Source: Dietzia timorensis
GTDB lineage: Bacteria > Actinomycetota > Actinomycetes > Mycobacteriales > Mycobacteriaceae
DNA: 64,000 nt
Direction of reading: 5' to 3'
Assembly: GCF_001659785.1 (NCBI RefSeq)
Contig: NZ_CP015961.1
Location: 3,348,001-3,412,000 of the forward strand
Below, in pieces: positions 8,145 to 16,166 of the stretch. The notes below the pieces were generated by a model. That model was not told the origin of the DNA, made no database searches, and worked only from the letters and a program-made list of their open reading frames with translations. Each line of letters begins with the position of its first letter. The first letter of the stretch is position 1. The position numbers and the translations under genes were made by a program.

Positions 8145-8675
8145 ATGGCTTCCAAGTTCCACAATCTTCTCCGCGAGCAGATCGCCAACGAGTTCGGCGC
8201 TATGCAGCAGTACGTCGCCATCGCCGTGTGGGCCGATGCCAGCGACCTCCCGCAGATCGCCTCGCAGTTCTACGCACACTCGCTCGGCGAGCGTAACCAC
8301 GCGATGATGATGGTCCAGTACCTCCTCGACCGCGGCGAGTCCTACGAGGTCAGCGCCATCGAAGCCCCGCGCAACGCCTTCGAGTCGCCGCTCGACGCAT
8401 ACAAGGCCGCCCAGGCCCACGAGGTCAAGGTCACCGGCCAGATCGAGGCACTTTTCCATGCCGCACGCGAGGAGAACGACCCCCTCGGCGAGCAGTTCAT
8501 CCTCTGGTTCCTGCGCGAGCAGGTCGAAGAGGTCGCCAACATGGACACGATGGTCACCATCGCCGAGCGTGCGGGCGACAACTGGTTCGACGTCGAGCGT
8601 CACCTCGCTCGCGAGGGCGGCGGAGCCTCCTCGAACACCGGCACCCCGCCGGCCGCTGCGGGCGGCGCGATCTAA
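8145..8675 (+). CDS. bfrB: Ferritin (BfrB type)
   Basis: 176-residue non-haem ferritin that oxidises Fe(II) and stores iron in a 24-subunit shell. The first helix has LLREQIANEFGAMQQYVAIA, then HSLGERNHAMMMVQYLLDRG with the ferroxidase Glu-X-X-His, and EQFILWFLREQVEEV with the matching Glu/Gln ligands. It aligns along its whole length with mycobacterial BfrB, including the Gly/Ala-rich tail. Start ATG 8145 follows AGGAAGG. A very strong hairpin terminator follows at 8715. The upstream palindromes may control it. Confidence 0.93.
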   Translation: MASKFHNLLREQIANEFGAMQQYVAIAVWADASDLPQIASQFYAHSLGERNHAMMMVQYLLDRGESYEVSAIEAPRNAFESPLDAYKAAQAHEVKVTGQIEALFHAAREENDPLGEQFILWFLREQVEEVANMDTMVTIAERAGDNWFDVERHLAREGGGASSNTGTPPAAAGGAI

Positions 8676-8714
8676 TTCGCCCCCTGGGGCGCACTCGCCC
8701 CGAGCACTGATTCC

Positions 8715-8753
8715 GCGATGACGGCGGAGGATCGGATCCTCCGCCGTCATCGC
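8715..8753 (+). terminator. Strong hairpin terminator after ferritin
   Basis: 17-bp perfect stem (arms 8715-8731 and 8737-8753) around TCGGA, followed by TATTTCTTCGGTTTTT. Near-symmetric, so it might act in both directions. Confidence 0.85.
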
Positions 8754-8913
8754 TATTTCTTCGGTTTTTCTCCTCGGCTTCCGGGCGCGCGCGGGTCCGG
8801 GCCGCGGAATAAATAAGTGCTCATTGTGCACACCGCGGTGCATACTGCACGTATCCGGCCGCGGGTGCCCAGCGCGTCCTCGGCGACAGCATTTTCCCGG
8901 GGAGGGGGCGGAC

Positions 8914-9420
8914 ATGGAGCGGTTGGATTCGGCGGCGCCCAGGGCGCGAGCCTTCCGCCGTGTGGGCTGCGCGTTGTTTACCGCCGCGGCCGCGTACGCC
9001 CTCGCGGGATGTTCCGTCGGACCTCCCGAAGGAGCAGGGAGCAGCGCCACGGTGAGCCCGGCGCCGGCGTCCGCCGTCATCACCATCCCGGGTGCGGCCG
9101 GAGAGCCACTCTCGCCCGGTTCTCCCATCCGCGTGGAAGCCTCCGGCGGCTTCCTCACCGACGTCTCGGTCTCACGGGACAGCGACGACGCAAGCATCTC
9201 AGGGGCCGCGGTCGAGCAGACGCAGGGGCGCACGACCGCGTGGGCGACGACCGAGCCGCTCGGCGCGAACGAATCGTTCACAGTTGACGCGGTCGCCGAG
9301 AATCCGGCCGGCACAACGACCGAGAAGCAACTGCAGGTGAGTACGGCACCCGCCGACGTTTCCGTTCCGGCCCCCTCCGCGAGCGCCGGATCCACGACCG
9401 GGGACGACCCCGACCTCTGA
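8914..9420 (+). CDS. Lipoprotein consisting of an isolated Ldt-type Ig-like domain
   Basis: 168 residues. A signal peptide ends in YALAGC with the lipid-modified Cys33. The mature part (VITIPGAAGEPLSPGSPIRV, then VSRDSDDASISGAAVEQTQG and TTAWATTEPLGANESFTVDA) has the strand pattern of the Ig-like modules found N-terminal to YkuD in mycobacterial L,D-transpeptidases, including the T-S-W/T-A-W...EPL...Y/F-T-V motif. There is no YkuD domain, and the protein ends in a Pro/Ser/Asp tail. ATG at 8914 follows GGAGGGGG. It may be a truncated relic or an independent wall-binding or regulatory module. The full Ldt at 3.3 kb is the nearest relative here. Confidence 0.7.
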   Translation: MERLDSAAPRARAFRRVGCALFTAAAAYALAGCSVGPPEGAGSSATVSPAPASAVITIPGAAGEPLSPGSPIRVEASGGFLTDVSVSRDSDDASISGAAVEQTQGRTTAWATTEPLGANESFTVDAVAENPAGTTTEKQLQVSTAPADVSVPAPSASAGSTTGDDPDL

Positions 9421-9875
9421 TGTGGCGCGCGAGATATTCGCTCGCGCTCACTCTCGCTTACATTGGGCGGTACATTCGCGCAGAAAACCCGTGCACTCGC
9501 AGCATTGCAGGATCGCGGAGAACCTGAATCAGCACGTGAAAATAAATAAATCTGCGTATTCTCCCTGCGGCGCGCTCCGATCCCGCACGATTCGACGGAT
9601 ACGAACGTGTGCACCTCGCGACACTTGCGCACCATCGATGCGCCAGAACACTTTCCGCAGTTCAAAGCCTATTTCCTCGCCACGAACCTAGAGGGGCGTG
9701 TTGCTGGTGTGACAGTTGTGACGTATGTGGTTTTTCGCGTCCACGCCCGGATTTACACAGAATAAGGAAACTGAGTCTTCGTTTCCGGGTGTTGATTCCC
9801 GCTTGCACGGCCCCTTACGTTGGTCCCGCGAACATTTCGAGGCCCTACCCAGAGCCAAGATGAAAGGACCGCACT
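9421..9875. promoter_or_regulatory. 455-bp intergenic region with an inverted repeat and a TGTGAC direct repeat
   Basis: No gene seen. GCGCGAG-atattcg-CTCGCGC (9427-9447) just after the lipoprotein stop may be a weak terminator. TGTGAC-agt-TGTGAC at 9708-9722, 153 bases before the next gene, matches the spacing of a similar repeat at 24368-24382. Confidence 0.5.
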
Positions 9876-10505
9876 GTGAACACTCGTCGTAAGAGCTTTG
9901 CAATCGCCACCGGAGCGATGGCCGCCGCCACCGTGATCGGCGCAGGACCGGCCGGCGCCCAGGAGGCGCCCGCCGCCCCCGCACCCGAGCAGGCCGAACA
10001 GGCGCCCGTCGACGGCGCACTTGAGGATGCCGCCCCCGAGGCGCAGCAGGACACCCCCGCCGACGATACGACCGGCGAAGCGGCACCGGCCGAGGGCGAT
10101 GCGGAAGCACCGGGTGCAGAATGCGGTCTCGACGCCGAGGCAATCGCCGAGGAGACCCCTGCGCCCGAGGACTTCGAGGGCGACTTCCCGGGCTGGACCG
10201 TTGAAAACGTCGCGAGCTCGTGCGGAAACCTCGGCGCCGTGGAGCTCTCCACCGAGGGCGCAACCGGCTCCTCGCCGACGAAGGTCGTGCTGGTCAACGC
10301 CGGCACCCCGACGAAGACCCAGCCCGAAGGCAACACGACGCTCGGCCAGCAGTTCTTCGACTTCGCCGCCGTCGTCAACGAGAAGCAGGCCCCGGAAGGC
10401 GACGACCCGAACGCCGAGGCGCCGCAAACGCAGTCCATCTACGTGTGGAACCCGCTGGCAGGCGACGTCGTCGGCGCTCCGATCCCCGCCGGCTCCAGCA
10501 TCTGA
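9876..10505 (+). CDS. Secreted acidic Ala/Pro/Glu-rich protein of unknown function
   Basis: 209 residues, function not recognised. The signal peptide (MNTRRKSFAIATGAMAAATV followed by AGPAGAQEAP) ends near residue 28. The next 60 residues are low-complexity Ala/Pro/Glu/Asp. The C-terminal part (about 85-209) is folded-looking with one possible disulfide (AECGL and SSCGNLG) and strands such as TKVVLVNAGTPTK and QSIYVWNPLAGDVVG. GTG start at 9876 follows AAAGGA. A hairpin terminator follows at 10533. Composition fits an exported envelope protein of mycolata. Confidence 0.7.
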   Translation: MNTRRKSFAIATGAMAAATVIGAGPAGAQEAPAAPAPEQAEQAPVDGALEDAAPEAQQDTPADDTTGEAAPAEGDAEAPGAECGLDAEAIAEETPAPEDFEGDFPGWTVENVASSCGNLGAVELSTEGATGSSPTKVVLVNAGTPTKTQPEGNTTLGQQFFDFAAVVNEKQAPEGDDPNAEAPQTQSIYVWNPLAGDVVGAPIPAGSSI

Positions 10506-10532
10506 TTTAAGGTCTTCGCACCCACTTCTACG

Positions 10533-10561
10533 AGGCGTCCCAGTGTCCTCCTGGGGCGCCT
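10533..10561 (+). terminator. Probable terminator after the secreted acidic protein gene
   Basis: Stem AGGCGTCCCAG / CTGGGGCGCCT (arms 10533-10543 and 10551-10561) with one G-U pair, followed by TGTGGTTGTTT. It separates this gene from the alarmone synthetase. Confidence 0.6.
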
Positions 10562-10582
10562 TGTGGTTGTTTAGGCACACTG

Positions 10583-11314
10583 GTGACTGTGAGTACGACA
10601 GCTGAAAACGTTCCGGACCCCGACGGCCCTCTCCTCCCCTTCGAGGGCCGCGACGCCGACGGAGCACCGTCACCCGAGGTGCTGGAGAGCGCATTCGAGG
10701 CGGGCAGAAAGCTCAACGAGGGCTTCATGCCGTACAGATTCGCGATCCAGGAGGTCCTGACCAAGTTGCAGATCCTCCGCGACGAGATCTCGATCCGCGA
10801 GCAATACAGCCCTATCGAGCACATTTCCGACCGGGTCAAGAGCCTCGATTCGATCGTCGGAAAGCTGCGGCGACGCGGCCTACCGCTGAGCGTGACGTCC
10901 ATGCACGAGAACCTCACCGATATCGCGGGCGTTCGGGTGACCTGCTCGTTCATCGGCGACACGTACCGAATGCAGCAACTGCTCGATGCGCAACCGGACA
11001 TACGGACGATCGAGCTCAAGGATTACATCGCCGAACCCAAGCCCAACGGATACCGCGGCCTGCACGCGATCATGGAGACCCCTGTGCACCTGTCGACGGG
11101 GTCCGAGCCGGTCAAGGTGGAGATCCAATTCCGAACGATCGCGATGGACTTCTGGGCGAGTCTGGAACACAAGACCTTCTATAAATACGACCGCGATGTC
11201 CCCTCCCGACTGCTCGCCGAGCTTACCGAGGCGGCAGAAACCGCCAACCTCCTCGATAAGAGGATGGAGTCGATCCATCGCGAGATCCGCGGCGCAGGGA
11301 CGACGAAACTCTAA
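10583..11314 (+). CDS. Small alarmone synthetase (RelA/SpoT synthetase domain only)
   Basis: 243 residues. Contains the pyrophosphokinase core: HISDRVKSLDSIVGKLRRRG, ITDIAGVRVTCSF-type motif (LTDIAGVRVTCSFIGD), PKPNGYRGLHAIM (G-loop with Tyr stacking the acceptor nucleotide) and VEIQFRTIAMDFWASLEHK with the catalytic Glu. There is no HD hydrolase, TGS or ACT domain, so it makes (p)ppGpp-like nucleotides but cannot degrade them. It resembles the RelP/RelQ-type enzymes common in Corynebacteriales. Start is uncertain: GTG 10583 or GTG 10589, with no clear ribosome site. Confidence 0.9.
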   Translation: MTVSTTAENVPDPDGPLLPFEGRDADGAPSPEVLESAFEAGRKLNEGFMPYRFAIQEVLTKLQILRDEISIREQYSPIEHISDRVKSLDSIVGKLRRRGLPLSVTSMHENLTDIAGVRVTCSFIGDTYRMQQLLDAQPDIRTIELKDYIAEPKPNGYRGLHAIMETPVHLSTGSEPVKVEIQFRTIAMDFWASLEHKTFYKYDRDVPSRLLAELTEAAETANLLDKRMESIHREIRGAGTTKL

Positions 11315-11403
11315 GCGCCGCCGAAATATTCATACCTAACATTGGCGTAACGACGCACCGTCACACCTCCACGTGACCTCCGAAGTGCCTAGTATTTGCA
11401 ACC

Positions 11404-13263
11404 ATGGCACCTGTAACTCGTCCTTCCCGTCGGCCATGGACTCGGCTTTCCGCAGCCGCCCTTGCCGCGACGCTTGCTCTCGGTGGCTGTTCGGTCTTCA
11501 GCCCGGACAACGGATCGTCCGAGCTCGATTCCTTTATCGAGGCGTTGAACAACGAGGACGCCGGGGCTGCGGCAGTCCTGACCAGCAATCCGGAAGCCGC
11601 GCGCGCGTCCATCGAGAAATCGATTTCGGGGCTGACAACGGACGAACAGGGTCCCGACCTCGAGATCGATCGTGGCGACGGAGACCTCCCGGACGGAACG
11701 GTGTCGCTGGGAATGACGTGGAATCTCGCCCCTGACCGCGACGGCAACCCCCGCACGATCACCGGCACGGGTGCCGCCGAAATGACGAAGGTAGGCGAGG
11801 AGTGGAAGGTCGAGTGGTCCCCGGCCGTGCTCGACGACCGTTTCGGCGAGGGCGATTCGCTACTGCTGAAGAACGAGCTGGACTACTCGGGCCGCGTCCT
11901 CGCCGCCGACGGCTCGCCATCCATGGAGTGGTTGCCGGTGACCAACGTGCAGATCCCCACCTCCGCGATCGGCCCGGAGTCGCAGGCGCCCGAGCAGGTA
12001 GCCGCACTGGTCGGGCAGCAATTTCCGGAAATCACCGCACAGTCGATTCGTGACGGCGCCCAGCGCGCCATCGACGGCGCCGCGGAATCCGGCGAGGAAG
12101 AACCGGAGAACTACACGGTCGTCAGCCTCCGCGAAGAGGACATTGCGCCGATCCGGGAGCAGCTCGCTGGCACCGAGAACGTGATCCTCGACGAAGACCA
12201 CAGGCTGATCAGTGTCGGGCTCCCCTCGCCCGCGATGAGTTCGGTCGAGGAGCCGCTGCGCGAACGCATGGGCGAGCGCGGAGGATGGTCCGCGGGAATC
12301 GCCTCCTCCGGCGTCATCCGCGAAGAGTTGGCGTCCGCCGCGCCCGAGCCCATCGGTGACATCACCACCACGCTCGATCCGGCTATCCAGTCCGCGGCGC
12401 AATCGGCGGTCTCCGGCAGCGGATTCGCATCGTCGATCGTCGCGATCCGGTCGTCCACGGGCGAGGTGGTCGCCGTCGCACAGAACGACTCGGCGAGCTC
12501 GCTCGGCCCGGTCGCGCTGCAGGGCCATTTCCCTCCGGGGTCGACGTTCAAGGTGGTCACGACCTCGGCGGCGCTCGGCGCCGGCGTCGTCGGAGCGAAC
12601 GACACCGTCTCGTGCCCCGGCGTAGCCAGCGTCGACGGGCGCACGATCCCCAACGAGGACGAATTCGCGCTCGGCCAGGTCTCGATGGGAACCGCGTTCG
12701 CCCGCTCGTGCAACACGACTCAGGCGATGCTGTCCTCGGGGCTCACCGACACCGCGCTGCGCGATACCGCCGCCCAGCTCGGCATCGGCACGGAGATGAC
12801 CATCCCGGGGCTCGACGCCTACACGGGCGAGGTGCCGGTTGCCGAGCAGGGACCGGCGCGCGTCGAGGCTTCAATCGGACAGGGCACTGTCACGGCCAGC
12901 CCCTTCGGCCTCGCGCTGATGTCGGCGTCGGTCGCCGCGGGCGGTAACCTCGTGCTCCCCACGTTCTTCCAGGGCGAGCCCGCGACCGTCCCGAACCCGC
13001 CGGCGCCGCTCGACCCGGCCGTGGCGAGCACGATTCAGGACTACATGCGCCAGGTCGTCACCTCGGGCACCGGGACGGGCGCCGGCGGAATCCCCGACCT
13101 ACGGGGCAAGACCGGAACTGCGGAAACCGGGATGGGCGACCCGCACGGCTGGTTCACCGGTTACGCCGGCGACCTCGCGTTCGCGGTGCTCATGCAGGAG
13201 GCGGACAGCTCCAAGCCGGCGGTGTCGATGGCCGCGAACTTCCTTTCCCAGGCGCCGTACTAG
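11404..13263 (+). CDS. Class B penicillin-binding protein lipoprotein with MecA_N/NTF2-like domain
   Basis: 619 residues. Signal peptide with lipobox LALGGC; residues about 35-150 form an NTF2-like MecA_N module; about 150-300 a PBP dimerisation region; the transpeptidase domain follows with SxxK (GSTFK, Ser380/Lys383), SxN (SCNTT) and KTG (KTGTAE). It resembles mycobacterial Rv2864c-type penicillin-binding lipoproteins, which act in peptidoglycan transpeptidation outside the membrane. The KTGTAETGMGDPHGWFTGY segment is intact, so it should be active. ATG 11404. The next gene starts 81 bases downstream. Confidence 0.9.
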   Translation: MAPVTRPSRRPWTRLSAAALAATLALGGCSVFSPDNGSSELDSFIEALNNEDAGAAAVLTSNPEAARASIEKSISGLTTDEQGPDLEIDRGDGDLPDGTVSLGMTWNLAPDRDGNPRTITGTGAAEMTKVGEEWKVEWSPAVLDDRFGEGDSLLLKNELDYSGRVLAADGSPSMEWLPVTNVQIPTSAIGPESQAPEQVAALVGQQFPEITAQSIRDGAQRAIDGAAESGEEEPENYTVVSLREEDIAPIREQLAGTENVILDEDHRLISVGLPSPAMSSVEEPLRERMGERGGWSAGIASSGVIREELASAAPEPIGDITTTLDPAIQSAAQSAVSGSGFASSIVAIRSSTGEVVAVAQNDSASSLGPVALQGHFPPGSTFKVVTTSAALGAGVVGANDTVSCPGVASVDGRTIPNEDEFALGQVSMGTAFARSCNTTQAMLSSGLTDTALRDTAAQLGIGTEMTIPGLDAYTGEVPVAEQGPARVEASIGQGTVTASPFGLALMSASVAAGGNLVLPTFFQGEPATVPNPPAPLDPAVASTIQDYMRQVVTSGTGTGAGGIPDLRGKTGTAETGMGDPHGWFTGYAGDLAFAVLMQEADSSKPAVSMAANFLSQAPY

Positions 13264-13343
13264 CCCCTCTTGTACACTCGTCCAAAATGACACGCGGTGT
13301 TAATCCCGCGAGTCGAGGCGCACGAGGCGAGGTACTTTCGGCC

Positions 13344-14759
13344 ATGGCAACACGAGTTCATTCGTTCACCGACGACGCTCTGGGCACACTCGACGCCACC
13401 GGGATCGCCGAGGCGATCGGCGCGGGCGCGATGAGCGCGGCCGAGGCCGCCGAGGCCGCGATCGCCCGGGTCGAGAGCGTCAATCCGCAGCTGGGTGCGA
13501 CGGCCTTCGAGTGTTTCGACCGCGCCCGCGCGCAGACGTCCGGCTCGCTCGGGTCCGGCCCGTTCGCGGGCGTGCCGTCGATGGTCAAGGACAACACCGA
13601 TATCGCCGGCCTGCCCAGCTGCCATGGTTCGGCCGCCATCCGCCCGCATCCGGCGAAGGTCGACTTTCCCTCCGGCGCGCAGTATCTCGCCCAGGGTTTC
13701 GCGCTTCTCGGCAAGACGACGCTTTGCGAGTACGGGCTCACCGCGAGCACCGAATGGGTCGACCGCGAACCCACCCGCAACCCCTGGAACACCTACTATT
13801 CCGTCGGCGCATCGTCCGGCGGGTCCGCGGCACTCGTCGCTTCGGGCGCCCTGCCGATAGCCCACGCGAATGACGGCGGAGGAAGCATCCGCATCCCCGC
13901 CGCGGCCGCCGGCCTCGTCGGATTGAAGCCGAGCCGAGAGCGTCATCTCGACCAGCCCGGTGTACGCCGGCTACCGGTGAATCTCGTCGCCGAGGGTGCG
14001 CTCACCCGTACCGTCCGGGACACCGCGCGGTTCATGGCGGGAATGGAGGCCACAGCGCCGAGCCCCGACCTGCCGCGTATCGGCAACGTCACCGGTCCCG
14101 GCGAACGGCGCCTTGAGATCGGGGTGCTGCGCACCTCCGACCTCACCACTGTCGCCCCAGAGGTCGTCGCCACCGTGGATTCCGTAGCGGAGCTTCTCGT
14201 CGCCGCCGGGCACCGCGTCAGCGAGATCGCCCCGCCCGCCGGTGTGCAGTTCTCCCGCGACTTCACGCTGTATTGGGGCCTGTCTGCGGCGCTCCTCATG
14301 CTCGAGAGCACTCTGAGCCACGGCCGGCATTTCGATCCTCGTAAGCTCGACCCGTTCACCAAGGGACTCGCCAAGCACTGGGCCAAGAACATCCACAAGA
14401 CTGCGCCCGCGGTGCGACGTCTTCGCGAGATACCCGCGCTCTACGACGCGGCGTTCGAGGATCTCGACCTCATCCTCAGCCCGACGCTGAGCCACCCCAC
14501 GCCGAAGCTCGGCGTCATGTCGCCGGCACTCGGCTTCGAGGAACTGTTCGATCGGCTCGAGAAGTACGTCAGCTTCACTCCGTTCAACAACGTCGGCGGC
14601 GGGCCCGCGATCTCGCTTCCTCACGGCGCGACGAGCAACGGCATGCCCGGTTCGGTGCACTTCAGCGCTGCCCGCGGGGACGAGGCCACTCTGCTGCAGA
14701 TCGCGTTCGAGCTGGAGGAAGCCTCGCCGTTCCCCGACATCACCAAGGCTTCGCCTTAG
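13344..14759 (+). CDS. Amidase (amidase-signature family)
   Basis: 471 residues. The Ser-cisSer-Lys triad is visible: Lys82 in SMVKDN, Ser157 in GASSGGSAAL and Ser181 in GGGSIRIPAA, with the usual 75 and 24 residue spacings. The scaffold (AIGAGAMSAAEAAEAAIARV at the N-terminus) is typical of broad-specificity amidases, hydrolysing carboxamides; no neighbouring gatB/gatC supports GatA. ATG 13344 is preferred to the in-frame ATG at 13287, which adds residues without homology. The stop overlaps the converging tmsB-like stop by four bases. Confidence 0.88.
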   Translation: MATRVHSFTDDALGTLDATGIAEAIGAGAMSAAEAAEAAIARVESVNPQLGATAFECFDRARAQTSGSLGSGPFAGVPSMVKDNTDIAGLPSCHGSAAIRPHPAKVDFPSGAQYLAQGFALLGKTTLCEYGLTASTEWVDREPTRNPWNTYYSVGASSGGSAALVASGALPIAHANDGGGSIRIPAAAAGLVGLKPSRERHLDQPGVRRLPVNLVAEGALTRTVRDTARFMAGMEATAPSPDLPRIGNVTGPGERRLEIGVLRTSDLTTVAPEVVATVDSVAELLVAAGHRVSEIAPPAGVQFSRDFTLYWGLSAALLMLESTLSHGRHFDPRKLDPFTKGLAKHWAKNIHKTAPAVRRLREIPALYDAAFEDLDLILSPTLSHPTPKLGVMSPALGFEELFDRLEKYVSFTPFNNVGGGPAISLPHGATSNGMPGSVHFSAARGDEATLLQIAFELEEASPFPDITKASP

Positions 14760-16081
14760 GCCTCCCACCAGGGGCGCAGCGGCACCGTCCACGACTTCCC
14801 CGCCTCGTCGTCAAGATTGACGAGCAGGAACTGGTGGAGCTGGATCACGTTGGTCTCGAATCCGTACTGGCACGCGCCCATGTACAGGCCCCACAGTTTC
14901 GCCATCGGTAGGCCGACCTCCTCGACCGCCTCGTCCCAGTGGGCCTCTAGGTTCTTGCACCAATCGCGCAGCGTGAAGGCGTAGTGGGGGCGAAGGTTCT
15001 CGGAGTGGATGGTCTCGAAACCGGCGTTCTCGGCCTCGGCCGAGATGATCGACGGCCCGGCGAGCTCGCCGTCTGGGAAGATGTAGCGATCGATGAAGGC
15101 TCCGGCCTTCGTCGTGCGCGAGTTCTCGGGCCGCGTGATCGAGTGGTTGAGTAGCAGCCCGCCGGGCTTGAGCAGGCTGCGCAGCTTGCCGAAGTACGAC
15201 GAGTAGTTATCGCGGCCGATATGCTCGGTGATGCCGATGGAACTGATCGCATCGAACTGCCCCTCGGGCACGTCGCGATAGTCCTGCAGCCGCACCTCGG
15301 CGAACTCGCCCAGGCCCTGCTTCTCGATCTCGGCCTGTGCCCAGCTGGCCTGCTCTTTCGATAGGGTCACGCCGATCGCGTGCACGCCGCGGCGTGCCGC
15401 GTAGCGCACCATTCCGCCCCAACCGCAACCGACGTCGAGAAGCCGGTCCCCGGCCTTCAGCCCGAGCTTGTCGAACACGAGGCGATACTTGTTTTCCTGC
15501 GCGGTCTCCAGCGAGGCCCCGGCGTTCGGGTAGCAGGCACACGTGTAGGTCATCGACTCGCCGAGTACCCACTCGTAGAATTTGTTGGACACGTCGTAGT
15601 GGTACGAGACGGCCTTCGAGTCGCGCTCCTTGGAGTGCCGCTGCAGACCCGAGAGGGCACGCCGCCACGGCGGCATGACTTCCATCTCCGGCACCGGCAC
15701 GCCTGGGTTGACGTTCTTCAACCCCACCGACTTCGCGATGCGCAGCGCGGTTGCGAGGTCCGGCTTGTGCGCCATCTTCTTGCGCAGGATCTCGAGCGCG
15801 CCGAAAATATCGTGCGGCGCCGCCGGGTGCACCCCGTCGACCTCGATCGATCCGGTGAGATAGGCGCGGGCCAGACCGAGGTCGCCGGGCGCGAGGACGA
15901 ACTGTTGCAGCGCCTCGGGAGAGACAAGCCGCACTACCAACGGGCAGACGGCAGGCCCGAACGAGCTGCCGTCGTAAGCCTCGATGCGCACCGGCGACGC
16001 CTCACCGTCGGCAACGGAAGAAATGATCTCGCCAATCGTCATCGGCTCGGCTCCGGTGCCGGCCTTGCGCCCCATCAACAA
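14756..16081 (-). CDS. tmsB: SAM-dependent fatty-acyl methyltransferase (cyclopropane synthase family), probable TmsB/BfaB
   Basis: About 440 residues. The C-terminal class I methyltransferase has LDVGCGWGGMVRYAARRG and TLSKEQASWAQAE, with AISSIGITEHIGRDNY in the active site, all as in cyclopropane-fatty-acid synthase/UfaA1 proteins. The N-terminal domain is of the same family. Its partner 85 bases upstream is an FAD oxidoreductase, the exact pairing known for 10-methylstearate (tuberculostearate) synthesis: the methyltransferase makes 10-methylene-acyl phospholipid from oleoyl chains, which the reductase then saturates. Start is either TTG 16081 (seven bases after GGAGG) or ATG 16075; the ribosome site favours TTG. 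Confidence 0.82.
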   Translation of the reverse strand: MLMGRKAGTGAEPMTIGEIISSVADGEASPVRIEAYDGSSFGPAVCPLVVRLVSPEALQQFVLAPGDLGLARAYLTGSIEVDGVHPAAPHDIFGALEILRKKMAHKPDLATALRIAKSVGLKNVNPGVPVPEMEVMPPWRRALSGLQRHSKERDSKAVSYHYDVSNKFYEWVLGESMTYTCACYPNAGASLETAQENKYRLVFDKLGLKAGDRLLDVGCGWGGMVRYAARRGVHAIGVTLSKEQASWAQAEIEKQGLGEFAEVRLQDYRDVPEGQFDAISSIGITEHIGRDNYSSYFGKLRSLLKPGGLLLNHSITRPENSRTTKAGAFIDRYIFPDGELAGPSIISAEAENAGFETIHSENLRPHYAFTLRDWCKNLEAHWDEAVEEVGLPMAKLWGLYMGACQYGFETNVIQLHQFLLVNLDDEAGKSWTVPLRPWWEA

Positions 16082-16166
16082 CGCTCTACCTCCGAAAGTG
16101 CTTTATCTTTTTATCGCTATCAGTCTCGACGCGCCGGCGACGCGAATGTGCGCCGCTCGCCGCGAA

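Noticed and set aside
8025-9665. Open minus-strand frame of 546 codons across ferritin and the lipoprotein
   Set aside because: It would span two well-supported plus-strand genes and a terminator; no domain content.
14756-16081. Classical cyclopropane synthase as the sole interpretation
   Set aside because: The adjacent FAD oxidoreductase makes the 10-methyl pathway more likely, though the methyltransferase sequence alone would not decide.
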